Assembly: GCA_025055795.1 (NCBI GenBank)
Contig: JANWVV010000002.1
Location: 62,001-126,000 of the forward strand
Length of the DNA: 64,000 nucleotides
Source of the DNA: Gemmataceae bacterium
GTDB lineage: Bacteria; Planctomycetota; Planctomycetia; Gemmatales; Gemmataceae
Direction: 5' to 3'
This document shows positions 40,759 to 52,700 of the stretch, in pieces (the first letter of the stretch is position 1; each line of letters starts with the position of its first letter). The notes under the pieces were generated by a model. The model had not been told where the DNA came from, ran no database searches, and saw only the letters and a list, made by a program, of their open reading frames with translations. The translations under genes were made by a program, and so were the position numbers.

Positions 40759-42507
40759 TCAGGATCCAACGTAAATTGGGCTCCATAACTCGCTGTCCTC
40801 ACTTCGGCGATTCGCACTAATGAGTGGATGCTCGTTTTGGGGTGGGGGTAGGTATAGCGCTCCACTCCCATCAATCATCGCTTCTCCCAAACCACCTCCT
40901 TCGGGATCATCCATTGTACCAGTTACCACTAGCGACCAAGAAAGCAGTTTGCCAACATTACCAGCTCGCGTATCGCGTATCTCCAAAGTCCACCGGCCTG
41001 ATGCCAAAATGTTCCGAAATCTTGCGAGGGGCTGAACAGGGCGGAAGGTGCCGGTAAATGGAGGTCGTCCTTGCGATATATGCCTGTCTGCATCATCTGA
41101 AAACCAAGTATTTGTCAAATTGTCCCCTTTGCCCCCACTCCGATTGAACAAGACCACAGCCTGTCCATTGGGTCCGATTAATCTAATATACATATCACCG
41201 ACACCGGTGTGTCGTATATTGATCCGGACTGATATCCGATCAATCACTATCGCGTCTGTAACATTTATGACTGATTTGATTACACGGTAATCTAGAATGG
41301 CTCGATTAATATTCCAGAGATCATACCGCACCGTTGTAGTTGTATCCAATTGTTGTTCAAGTGTAAATGCATCACCAGCAGACTCACCGTTTATGCCATT
41401 GCCATTTTGATTCATCTTATTGCCATCGGAATCTTGTATGTCGGGTCCGATAGTCAATTTATATAACCCTGCAATGGTCTGTCTGGTAAACGTCACGTCA
41501 TATTGCAGATAACCACTTCCTGCAACGGGTGTAATAGTAAAAGTGGTGTTAATCGCACCGCGCGGTCCAATAAATTCAGCAATATCGTCGACTGTGAAGC
41601 TATCAGGATTTATCGGCTTGTCGAATGTAAGCCTTGCGCGATCAAATTGTCGCGGCGCCGAGCCATAGAAGCGCGCTTCCACTACCCGCGGTCCAGAACT
41701 GCCCAACACCGTCGACGCCGTGTACCGATCCCCGGGATCCTCCCCATTGACCCCATTCCCATTCTGATTCATCGCATTCCCACCCTCATCACATATCCCA
41801 GGACCCAACACCATCGTGTACGTCCCCGCTCCCGCCTGACGACCAAACACCACGTCAAACACCTTGTTCCCACTCCCCGCCACCGGACTAATCGTATACG
41901 ACGTCGTTATCGCACCCCCTGGACCCGTAAACGACACTATGTCCTCCGACGTAAACGTCCGCACATCCACCGCCTTGTCAAACGTCAAACGCAACCGATC
42001 CAACGTAAACGGCTCCACACCATACCACTCCGACCCCACTACCCGCGGCCCAGATTGTGCAGCCGAATCGAACATCTTGCCGACATTCAAGCGTCCTCCA
42101 GTCTGAACTTTACCCGCGAGATCGGAAATGGGATCGACGGAGGTTTTGAGTTTATCGATTACTTGTGTGTAACTTAGCGTCGGATGGCTTGCCCAGTATA
42201 AGGCTAATGCGCCTGTGACATGAGGGGCTGCCATAGATGTCCCGCTGTAATAGGCGTATCCGTTGTTGGGTACCGTGCTCAAAATGGAAACCCCGGGCGC
42301 GGCTAGTGTAACCGTGTTGGCACCGTAGTTTGATGAACTTGCCAATTGATCGGAGCTGTTTACTGAGGCAACAGTTATGACATTGTTATAACTTGTGGAG
42401 TAACTAGCGGGGTACTGAGGAGAAGAATCCAGATTCTGAGCACTATTGCCCGCTGCAGCAACGATGATGTGACCGGCATCCCGAGCCCGGCCAATGGCTG
42501 CAGCCAA
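40759..42507 (-). pseudogene. 5'-truncated subtilisin-like (S8) protease relic with two Ig-like repeats and a C-terminal P domain
   Basis: Asn (VAAAGNS) and Ser (GTSMAAPHVTGALAL) blocks present, Asp and His blocks absent; in-frame TAG at 42520-42522, no ATG; C-terminal proprotein-convertase P domain. Confidence 0.8.
41353..42054 (-). repeat. Two tandem about 115-aa Ig-like/adhesion-type repeats within the S8 relic
   Basis: SGPRVVGSEWYG...LRLTFDKAVD...GPGGAITTSYTISPVAGSG...MNQNGNGVNGE aligns with SGPRVVEARFYG...ARLTFDKPIN...GPRGAINTTFTITPVAGSG...MNQNGNGINGE. Confidence 0.85.
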
Positions 42508-42638
42508 AGATGGACTCCTCTAGCGATGCTTCGTGCTACGCACGACCGATCCGAACTGCCCGGACAGGGGACGTCCTCCGCTTGTACGCATAAATTAAGG
42601 TTCCAACAGAAACGATTGCACAGGAGCAACTGTACATT

Positions 42639-43994
42639 ATGAATGCTCTACGTGGGGAGATAATCGGGCTTATCGTTGGCCGTGAGTTACGCGATCAATG
42701 GCGAGACCGTCGGACCTTGTTTCTGATTTTTGGTCTGCCTGTGTTGATGTACCCGCTGTTCGTGGGGGTGGGACTGATATTCTGGACAGCACTTCAGGAC
42801 AAGCGATACGTCATCGGTGTGGTGGGAGCCGATTACCTGCCCGCAGGGGCAGCCCCTTTGGGGATAGTTACAGGCATGCCTGCGGAAGTTGTTTATACCC
42901 GTCGTGTCTATCCCCCTCTGATCCAAGGAGGGCGTTTCCTGCCCCGCTACCTGAAGGTGGGACAAAATGGTGAAGGTGACCTGCAGTTGATATTCCTCCG
43001 GGAGGCCAACGAGGAATTACTAACCGATCGGGTTGTGGATGCAATCCTGGTCATTGAGGTTGATTGTGCGGCTCGGCTGGAAGCTGGGGACCGACCCTCC
43101 ATGCGGATAATCGCCCGCGACGGCGAGGAGAATTCCAAACTGGCCGTCCTTCGCCTGGCCGACGTCTTGGAACGATGGGTGGCCGACGTCAAACGAGTAC
43201 GGTTCACCCGACAGGGGTTGCCTCCCGATTTTGATGAGCCGCTGATTATCCACAATCCTCTGACCGATAAGCCCCTGGAACGACAGGTATTCGATGAACT
43301 GCGTGATATGCTTGTCAAAGTCGTACCCTTTCTGCTAGTCATGTGGATGCTAACCGGTGCCATTTATCCAGCCATTGACATGACCGCTGGGGAAAAGGAA
43401 CGTGGCACCATGGAAACCCTGCTGATCAGTCCGGCCGAACGCAGCGAAATCGTAGTGGGCAAATTTCTCAGCGTGGCCGTCATGGGGTATGCCACAGCCC
43501 TGTGGAATGTTCTGCTGATGATTGCTGCAGCGTTGGTAGCGCAAAGGTATTTTCCCCATGAGTTGCTTTCGCTTCCAGGGTTGTTTGCAGGCATGGTCAC
43601 GGCCATACCCCTAGCCTTAGTTATCGCCGCGGCCACCCTAGCTCTGGGAGTGTTCGCTCGTAGCACCCGGGAAGGAAATTATTACATGGTACCTTTGTTC
43701 CTGGTATTGTTGCCTCTGGCATATTGGAGCATGACACCGGGTAACGAACTAAATGGCTGGACCGCTTGGCTACCCGTGGTCAATGTCCTACTGTTGCAAC
43801 AACGCCTTCTGGCCGTGCGTCCGGATCCTTTTCCGTGGCATGCCCTTCCTGGATTAGTTGTCTCACTGATGATTCTGTTGGTTCTGTTATTGGCTGCTGC
43901 TTTGCTGCAGTTCCATCGTGAAAGTGTCTTGTTCCGTGATGCTCAGGTGCCACCCCGACGCTGGTTTTTCGTTCGCCGAACCACGGATTATTAA
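42639..43994 (+). CDS. ABC-2/NatB-type ABC transporter permease
   Basis: VGRELRDQWRDRRTLFLIFGLPVLMYPL; MTAGEKERGTMETLLISPAERSEIVVGKFLSVAVMGY. Confidence 0.9.
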   Translation: MNALRGEIIGLIVGRELRDQWRDRRTLFLIFGLPVLMYPLFVGVGLIFWTALQDKRYVIGVVGADYLPAGAAPLGIVTGMPAEVVYTRRVYPPLIQGGRFLPRYLKVGQNGEGDLQLIFLREANEELLTDRVVDAILVIEVDCAARLEAGDRPSMRIIARDGEENSKLAVLRLADVLERWVADVKRVRFTRQGLPPDFDEPLIIHNPLTDKPLERQVFDELRDMLVKVVPFLLVMWMLTGAIYPAIDMTAGEKERGTMETLLISPAERSEIVVGKFLSVAVMGYATALWNVLLMIAAALVAQRYFPHELLSLPGLFAGMVTAIPLALVIAAATLALGVFARSTREGNYYMVPLFLVLLPLAYWSMTPGNELNGWTAWLPVVNVLLLQQRLLAVRPDPFPWHALPGLVVSLMILLVLLLAAALLQFHRESVLFRDAQVPPRRWFFVRRTTDY

Positions 43995-44291
43995 ACCTTC
44001 GGTTCTTGCACCACTTCTCTGAGTCGTGGTACGGCTCATCCAGCCATGGCATCTGCGAGCGAACTTGATTTGTGTTGTTACCCTTGCTGAGACATGTCTT
44101 CGTTGATCGGAGCCTAAGAAAATATTAGCCCCATCGATCGGGGGTTTTACCCTCCATGTGTGGAGCCATCATTCTACTCCGGTTTAGGGGTAAGTTTTTA
44201 CGTTAGACCGCTCTTTTTCTCGTTTTTCGCTTTCAGATAACTTGGGCCGGCAAGATGATATAATGTACTAGTGTATATGTAAGTGATTCAC

Positions 44292-45182
44292 TTAGCCGAG
44301 TAGCAATTGTAAGACGACAATGAGAAACAATCCAATACTGATGACGCCATTAACATGGAAAAAGGCCTGTTGTACTTTACTGAGGTCATGTGGTTGAACT
44401 AAGCGATGTTCGTATATGAGCAAAGCAGCTATCAGGAGTAATCCGAGGTAATAGAGAGTACCCAGACATGGTGCGGCCCAAGGTAGTGCAGCTAACAGGA
44501 GTAACATGATCAGATGGCACAGAGCAGCGATGCGAAGAGCGGGTGCGATGCCGAGCCGGGCGGGCAGGCTGTACAAACCGGCTTGCCGGTCAAACTCAGC
44601 GTCCTGACAGGCGTACAAAATGTCGAATCCGGCTACCCAAAAGGCGACAGCCAACCCCAAAATCACAGGTGTAATCCAACCGTTGAGACCACGGATGGCA
44701 ATCCAGGCGGCCACTGGGGCTAACATCAAGGCAGTACCTAACCAGAAGTGTGCCAATACGGTGAACCGCTTGGCGTACGAGTAGGCCAAAATCCACAATA
44801 GCACCGGGATACTTAGAGTCAGCGGCCACGGATTGGGGGGATCTCGCCATAGAAACACAACCGTTCCCCCAACGAAATTGACACAAGCGAAAAGCCAGAA
44901 AATGATGACTGTTGTCACGGACAACATGCCGGCAGGTAGATGACGGCCAGCTGTCCGTGGATTTGCTGCGTCGAAACGGCGATCAACCAGACGATTGAAG
45001 GCCATGGCAGCGGTGCGGGCCCATACCATGCACCAGAGGATGCCAACTAGATCCACAAAGCGAAACGGTTCTTCTGTCCAGGCCAACGCGGCAGCTGTCA
45101 GGGCAAAAGGAAGGGCAAACACGGTGTGGCTGAAACGGATCAGTTCAAGTAGATGGCGAAGCAACTGGCCGGTTTGTCGCAT
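44292..45182 (-). CDS. UbiA family prenyltransferase (4-hydroxybenzoate/menaquinone-type)
   Basis: ARTAAMAFNRLVDRRFDAANPRTAGRHLPAG and DILYACQDAEFDRQAGLYSLPARLG motifs. Confidence 0.92.
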   Translation of the reverse strand: MRQTGQLLRHLLELIRFSHTVFALPFALTAAALAWTEEPFRFVDLVGILWCMVWARTAAMAFNRLVDRRFDAANPRTAGRHLPAGMLSVTTVIIFWLFACVNFVGGTVVFLWRDPPNPWPLTLSIPVLLWILAYSYAKRFTVLAHFWLGTALMLAPVAAWIAIRGLNGWITPVILGLAVAFWVAGFDILYACQDAEFDRQAGLYSLPARLGIAPALRIAALCHLIMLLLLAALPWAAPCLGTLYYLGLLLIAALLIYEHRLVQPHDLSKVQQAFFHVNGVISIGLFLIVVLQLLLG

Positions 45183-45657
45183 AAATTGTGCCTCCTGGAA
45201 TGATGAATCCAGAGTTTGTGGGCTAGCTGTTGATTTTTTTCCAGAGTCGTACGAAAAACTGCCCGAACAAAGTGTGCAGGTGTTCCACCTTATGATGGAT
45301 CCTGGAAGGTTTCACATCTCATCTTTTTGTAGCTAACGACAGTTGTTGAGGACTGAAGGGGGAGCAACGCCGCTGTCGACTGTAACCGATAATTAGCTAC
45401 TGCAGCGGATTGTTTCACGTTGGAGCTGCTAATTCGTTGGGTCTGCTGCCGAGTATAAACGATAGTAGTAGTCTGCTGCAGCTCTACGCAAGATGTTCTT
45501 TTACTACGACCTGGCTTGCTGCAGGGCTGCTTCTGTATGTTAGCGATGACACATAATCCCTGATTTGAACGTCCGGAAGCAGAGGTAGCTCCCGCGGCAG
45601 CAGACAACGGGTATATAATTCCAACGATCCGAAGCCCAGACGCAAGCGGGTGGTCTT

Positions 45658-46098
45658 ATGAATACGTCTCTGTATGTGACGCCGGTGGCCCCAGTGGCGT
45701 TGCCGGAACCGAACCCGGCCCGTGACAGCGTCGAATTGCTACGACAAATCCTGCACATCCAGCAGGAGCAACTGCATCTGATGAAGATGCAGATGTCGGC
45801 CCAGGATCATGCAGCCCGATCACGGGCTTTCCTCCAACGATGGCAGGCAGAATACCCCGAACTTAGCAGTGGCTGTCGACAGGCGTTGCCGTTGCTGGAA
45901 CGTGCCTATGTCCACCTGCTGCGAGAAATGACCGAGCGATTAAATCAACTAGAACCTGATGAAGTCTGTGATGATTTCTGGTTGGGCGAGTTCCTTGATC
46001 GCTATGGCATGCGCCTGAGCCAGTTAGGGAACATCCTCAGCCAACTGGCCCCATTGGCAGAGGCCGCTGCGGCTACGGAAGCAGGGAACAACTCCTAG
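45658..46098 (+). CDS. Hypothetical protein, helical
   Basis: 146-aa ORF with clean start and stop, LLRQILHIQQEQLHLMKMQMSAQDHAARSRAFLQRWQAEYPEL. Confidence 0.65.
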   Translation: MNTSLYVTPVAPVALPEPNPARDSVELLRQILHIQQEQLHLMKMQMSAQDHAARSRAFLQRWQAEYPELSSGCRQALPLLERAYVHLLREMTERLNQLEPDEVCDDFWLGEFLDRYGMRLSQLGNILSQLAPLAEAAAATEAGNNS

Positions 46099-46709
46099 TG
46101 ACAAGCAATAACGACAACCTAATCAACCGGCGTGTGTGGATCTGTGGCAACTTCTGGCCTGATCGGCCAATCCTGTCAGGCTGAGACGAGGAGGCGATTA
46201 CCTCACAACAAGGGAGCTGGGCAAAAGATAATACGGACTAGGGCCCGTAAAAATAGCCGCCGACTACTTTGCAGGTGAGGCTTGCATCGTATTTAGTGCC
46301 TGTTGCACCAATCGGGACCATGTTCGCATGCCGGTCTAATTACTATTAAAAATAGGCTGTTACCAGCATGTTGCGCTCCAGGAGTTTGACTGGGGAGTTC
46401 AATGCGGGCACAGTATCCTGAAAAGGTCCTAGAAGACGCATTATTGAGAGGGACCTATGGTTCCGCGGGGCGCTGAGGGGATAACAGTTTTCACTTATTT
46501 ATTTAGGTATTAGGGAAGGATCTGCAGGAACCGAAGGTTTTACAGTGAAGAAGTGGAAACAACCAATCAAGCCGCAAGTATATGGTTTAGGTGGTCGGTA
46601 ATCGATGGCGGCTCTGAGGAAGGCGTTGGTCGCAGTTGGTGAAAAGTCGGAGGCGGGCGACATTAGTCTATCACCGCATGTTGCCCGACAGTTGCGGCAG
46701 GAATGATCC

Positions 46710-49700
46710 GTGGAAACGAGTGATCGTCAACAGGCAAGGCAACAACAACCTGGGGCTGCGGAAATAACGCAGCTTCGTGTTCTGTATTCACGGGGAAAGT
46801 ATCTGCAGGCATGGAATTTGGCTCGGCAATTTGCCCCCTTGCGGTACTGGCAAGGCACGCCGGCACGGTTGCTTGCCGGTCGATTGGCCATGCAGTTAGG
46901 GGCTCCGCGGCTGGGACAGCGATTGCACCTGGTAGCTTGGCGTCAGGCGCCAGCGCATCTGGAAGCCATCTATTACTTCACCCGCTACCTGTTGGAGCGT
47001 TTCGGTCCGGTATCAGCCTGGCGGTTTGCCCGTCAGCAGCAGGACTGGTCCGTGGCCTCGCCGGAGCTACAAGCCGATTGGTGGGCACTGTTGGCCTTTG
47101 TGGTGGCACGCTTCCGTGATTGGGACCGTGCAGAACGTTGGTTGCACCGTGCTGAGCAATTAGCCCCCGAGCATCCCTGGCCGTTGGTCGAGCGAGCCGG
47201 AGTGTATGAACTGGCTGAGCGGTACGAGGAAGGCCTGGAGGCTACTCAGCGGGCTTTGACCTTACGCCCTTGGTACCGCCCTGCGGTCCAGGCAGCGGCT
47301 CATCTCCTGTTGCGGATGGGACGGTCCACGGAAGCCCTCGACTTGCTTTTGGCTTCACAACAACATCTGGAATGCGGATTGATCGCGGCCCAAACCGCAA
47401 TCATTCATTATGAACTGGAGCAATATGACGCGGCTTTGCAAGCCTTGGAGCAATATGAGGCCCTCTCACCGTTGCTGGAGCCGCAAAGCCAGCAATGGTT
47501 GCTTGCTCGGCGGGTGGACATTTTGTTGCGACTGGGACGTGTGACCGAGGCACTACCCCTGACGCGTCAAGTCCGTGAAGATTTCTACCAGGCTCTCGGG
47601 GAGCGTTTGTCGGCCTGGACCGTGGCCACGCCGCCCCGACGGTTGCAATTACTCAAGACGCATCGCTGGCCTGGGCTGACCGCTGAACAGTTTCTCGCCC
47701 AGTGGTGGAAACACCCTGTACCGCAACCCCTACGGGAACCAACACCCTTGGTACCCGATGGCCTGCCCTCCATTACCACCCGCCTCCGATGGCAACAAGG
47801 TGGCTGGATAGTGCGGGAGTTTCGCCTGACCGCTGAAGCGGCCATCCAGTTACTGGAGCGGGACGTTCCTTTTTTCATTCATTTGGTCGAGGCAGGTTTC
47901 AACCACTTCCGCCTGGTAGTAGGTATGGACCTGCTGCGAAACACCCTGCTTTTGGGTGAGGCAGATGAACCATACCTGATGGAGGCGCCGCTACAGAATT
48001 TGCTGCAGCGCCAGGCTGCCTTTGGCCCCCGGGCCAGTGTTGTCGTTCCACAGGGGGAGGCCGCCCGGCTTGACGGAGTCAACCTACCGGACGCCGAAGT
48101 TTACGACCGGTTGGCGGACCTGCAGAAAGCCCTGCACGACCACGATCGAACCGCCGCGGTCATGCTTCTGAAGCAACTGGGTCGCGACTACCCGGATCAT
48201 CCCCTGATCTTGTTTGCCGAACTTGCCTTGGCCCACTACGACGCCCATCCAGTGCGACTGCTCCGCTGCTACGACCAATTGCTGCAGCGCCATCCTCAGG
48301 AAGTGACCTGGGTGCTGGGCAAAGTAGCCGTACTTCGCGAGTTGCAGCGCGGAGAAGAACGAGAGGCGTTGCTGCACCAAGCAAGTCAATGGCCCCAGGC
48401 CGAACCGGTGGTGTTGCTCAACCTGGCACAGACACTACTGAGCCAGGTTACTGAACGCGACCGTGCAGCCTGGTTATTGCGCCGCGTCTTGCGTGCCCGC
48501 CCGCAAGCACCTTCTGCTCATACCCTCTTCCTGCTGGCGACCTTGTTATGGGAGACGCAACGGTTCGACGAAGCCTTGGATTACTTCCGCCTCGCTTGTA
48601 CCCTCGATGAACGCGAGGATCAGTTTGCCGAGGCCTATGCCCGCACAGCACTGGTGCAGCAACAGACGGCGGACGCTCTTCGTTTGTTTCAGAATAAGGG
48701 ACCTCGGGCTTCGGTACCCCAGGCAACAGCCACAAAGGCCTTGTATTTCTTGCTGTTGGATCGTGGAGAACCCCAGCATGCCCGCTTAGCTTTGGACCAG
48801 GCCATCCGCAAATTAACCGAACAATGGGTGAAAGAGCAACAAGCTTCTCAAGGGGGGACCACCGAGCCTCCCGCTCCATCGTATCCTTTGACTGGGCACA
48901 CTACGGCATCGCACTCTGCTGATCCTGTCGTTGCCGCATCAGAGGCCGCCATAGTTTCCAACAAAGCCTCGGAGCCCGTACAAGTTGCCTCCAGTGCGGC
49001 TAAGCGTACCAAGGTCCAAGAGACCCTCGGAGAGTTACTACTATTCCGTGCTGAACTGTATGCTGCGTCCCGACAGTTCGAGGCCGCTTACCAAGACCTG
49101 GGATCGGCACGCCCGCACGTTTACACAACGCGTTGGCTGCGGGTAGCGGCCCGGGTGGCTTATTGTCAGTCCGACTTCGCCGCGGTGGTCCGCCACCTGC
49201 AGGAATTGACTCGTCTTCAGCCTTTCGATCTGGAAGCGCAGCGTAACCTGCTGATGGCGCTACAAGAAACCGAAGGCCGAGCGGCTGTACGCTCTCGCTT
49301 GTTGCAGTTGTGCCAGTTGTATCCGCACCATTATCCATTTTTGAAGTTACGCGTTGAATTCTTCGCGGCCGATCCCGATGCAGATGTTCTGCAGGCCATT
49401 CAGGCTTTGCTGGACGAATGCTCGGAGGATGCTTGGGCCTGGCGTCAGTGGGCCTGGCAATTGACGGAACGCAAACAGTTCTGCCAAGCAGAAGCCGCTG
49501 TGGAACAGGCCGGGCGTCTGGAACCAGGACACCGCGAATATTACGCGGTTTCTAGCCATCTGCTCAAGCGGATGGACCGCGTGGAAGAAGCAATACGGAC
49601 CCTGCGTTGCGCCTTGCAGCAGAACATCGACCAGGAATTGTTGATCAATGAATTGCTGCAATTGAGTCGTAGTCAAGACGAGAAACGCGCTGCCCTCGAT

Positions 49701-52700
49701 TTTATTGTTCAGCAGTTGCGGCAGCAGTCTCACAATGGCGAAGGGCTGGTTGCGTACTTCCAGCAAGCGCATCAGGTGATTGCTGCACATACCTTGCCTG
49801 ATCCGGATGAGCACCTTCAGTTGCTGGAGACATTACAGGGGCTGCTGGATCGACGTCCCGATTTGTGGGTAGCCTGGTCGCTAGTGATTCATCAGCTCAT
49901 GGGTCTGGCACGGCTGGAGGAAGCCGAGGTATATGCTCGCGAGGCGGTCGCGCGCTTCCCGTTGGTAGGCAGGCTGTGGCTGGATCTGGCACAGGTATGC
50001 CAAGGTTTGCACAAACGGGAGGAATCGGTGGAGGCCTTGCGGGGAGCATTCCGGGCGGCACCAGGCTGGCCGGCTGCCGTTCAGGCATTGGCCGAAGCGT
50101 ACAAGCAACAGGGTGAACATCAGGAAGCGATTCAGGTCTGGGAGTTGGCCGGGCCACGATTGCCCTTGGAAGGGGCCGCCCATGGTATGTGGGCAGCGAC
50201 CCTCTGGGAGGCTGGCCAAAGCACCGAAGCCCTGCAACGCTTGGAGTATGCCCTACAATTGGACCCGCACTTTGATCTGGGCTGGCAATGGCTATCCCAA
50301 TGGACGGAACAGCTTCAGCAAGCGGACCGAGCCGTTGCCTTCGCCCGGGAATTGACACGCTTACGGCCGGGTAATCCCGAGGTGTGGATCCGTTTGGCCC
50401 GTCTATTGACTCAACCATCGGACCATGAGGAGGCCTTGGCGTCCCTGGAGCGTGCCCTGACATTGGATCCTCGCCGAGTGGAAGCGTATGACCTCAAAGC
50501 GGAGCGTCTGGCAGAAATGGGACGTTACGACGAAGCTATAGCGGCGGCCCAACCCCCCTTGCTAGCCGGCAATCTGCCTTTGGTCCTGCAGGGACGCTTG
50601 GCCTGGGTAGAGGCCCGCCGGGGCAACTTTGCTGCTGCCATTCCTCCGATGCAGGCTCTAGTTGCGATCGAACCGACCTACCTTTGGGGCTGGCGCCAAC
50701 TGGCTGAATGGTACAACGCCACAGGTCAGACAGCCTTGTACTTGGAAGCGACCGAGGAACTGGTTCGCTTGCAACCCGAACATCCGCTGCATCTGGCTCT
50801 GCGCGGCGAAGCTCGCCTCAAGATGCAAGATCGTGCAGGGGCAAAAGCGGATTTGCGTGAGGCGTTGCGACTGGCCCCCGGCTTTTCCCAAGCCGCTGCC
50901 TTGCTTTTCGACATTTGCTTGGCGGACGACGAAATCCGTGAAGCCCGTCAAGCCCTGGCATTGTTGCAAGAGCATCTGTCCGGACCGGAGTCTGCTCTGC
51001 GACAGTTGCAGTTGGCCGTTCGCCTTGGCGACCGGGAAAGCGCCTTGCAGGCGTTTACTGAAATATGCGAGGGACCGGGTCAGTCTCCGGAACCACTCCA
51101 TTCGGCCCTGCAGGAGCTGAAAAAAGCAGGTTGGGAGAATGAGGGGGTACAGTTGCTGCGTCAGACCTGGCAAGGGGGGGGGCCATTTCATCCCTGGGTT
51201 CCTCTGTTGTGGATCGACTCAGCGGAGGGTCAAGCGGCCGAACCGGCCGAACGACTACGAGCGGTCGATGTACTGGTAAAGGCCTATCCCAAGTTTGTCC
51301 CTGGTCATGAGGCCAAGGCCGAACAACTGGTTCAAGCGGGTCGCTACGAGGAGGCACTGGCGGCCTGTCAGCCAGCCGACCTGAAGCCCGAGCCTCCCGA
51401 CCTGCGGGCCTGTGCTGCCTGGATCGAAGCTCAACGCGGCCGCCTGCAAGAAGCCATCCTCCGCATACGCCAATTGCTAACGGAATACCCACAGTTTTCC
51501 AGAGGCTGGCATTATCTGGCCCTCTGGTACAAGACCACCGAGCGGTACCGCGAGTGCCTTGAGGCAGCGGAGCAACTGGTACGCTTGGAGCCGCAACACC
51601 CATGGGCCTACCTGCACCGGGGTGATGCCCGCTGGCACTTGGGCGATCTGCGTGGTGCTTGTCAGGATTATCGGCGGGCGCTCGAGCTGGATCCCTCTTC
51701 TGAGGCGGCTGCTGTGCAGCTAATTGCTACGCTGCTGGCGGACAAAGAGATCGACAAAGCGGCTGAAGAGTATGAACGCCTGGCAGAGCGATACGATACA
51801 CCCCAGGTTCGATTGTTCGGTTTACAAATAGCCTGCCACCGCGGCCAGCGGGAAGATGCCCTGACACGCTTCCATGCTCTGGCGCGTGATCCTGAGACTA
51901 CGCTCGACATTTTACGCGAAGCGGCACGCAGCTTCGACCAGCAGAACTGGCAACAGACTCTGATGGCCGAGCTGAAAGTAATAGTAGACGACCCAGCTGT
52001 GCAGCCAGCGGCTGTGGCCTTGTGGGCCGAACGATTAATACCACTGGGACAACAGGAAAAACTCATCGACATGTTACCCCGCTGGCGTCTAACTCATCCA
52101 GCAGTGATCCGAGCCGGTCTGTTAGCCCTTTTGCGCACACTGCCGCAGTATGGCCATCCGGTTCGAGGGTTGATTACACATTATGCGGATCTGTTACGTG
52201 CGGATACTGAAGCGTGGGCCATAGCGGGACAAGCTTTGGCAGCCACGGGCCAGTATGCTCACGCAGCCGCCTGGCTAACGGATTGGCGTACACGCCCGGG
52301 ACTGACCCCGGCTATGCTCCGTCCCCTTGCCGTTGCTTATCGTTTGTTGGGCCAACATGATCGTGCGGCCGACGTGTGCCATGCCGCTTTGCAACTGCCG
52401 GCGGCCCCGGCCGAGTTGCTCGATTTCCGCGCTTGGGCGGCCCTGGACGCTGTCCTGGCACGCCGCACCGATGAGGCAGCCCAGCACCTAGCACGCCTGC
52501 AGGCCGACGGAATTCCCGACGAACTGTTACCGCTGGCCCACCTGACCCGTGCCGGCTTGCTAGTCCTATCCGCCACACCGCAGGACAAATCCCATGCTTT
52601 ACGCGAAGCCCGACATTTGTTGCGCTCTGTCTGGCCTCACCACAAAAAGATTCCAGGCCTGCTCCACGCCTATCGCCATACCGTGCGGCTGGTCGCCTCT

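Noticed and set aside
41503-42177. 224-aa Arg/His-rich plus-strand ORF opposite the S8 relic
   Set aside because: Shadow of the minus-strand coding frame; highly basic with no recognisable domain
44128-44148. CCCC-ATCGATCG-GGGG-TTTT hairpin between convergent genes
   Set aside because: Stem too short (4 GC pairs plus weak pairs) to call a terminator confidently
45300-45620. GCTGC/CAGC-rich non-coding stretch upstream of the 146-aa ORF
   Set aside because: Repeated GCTGC-like words but no regular unit length or inverted structure I could define
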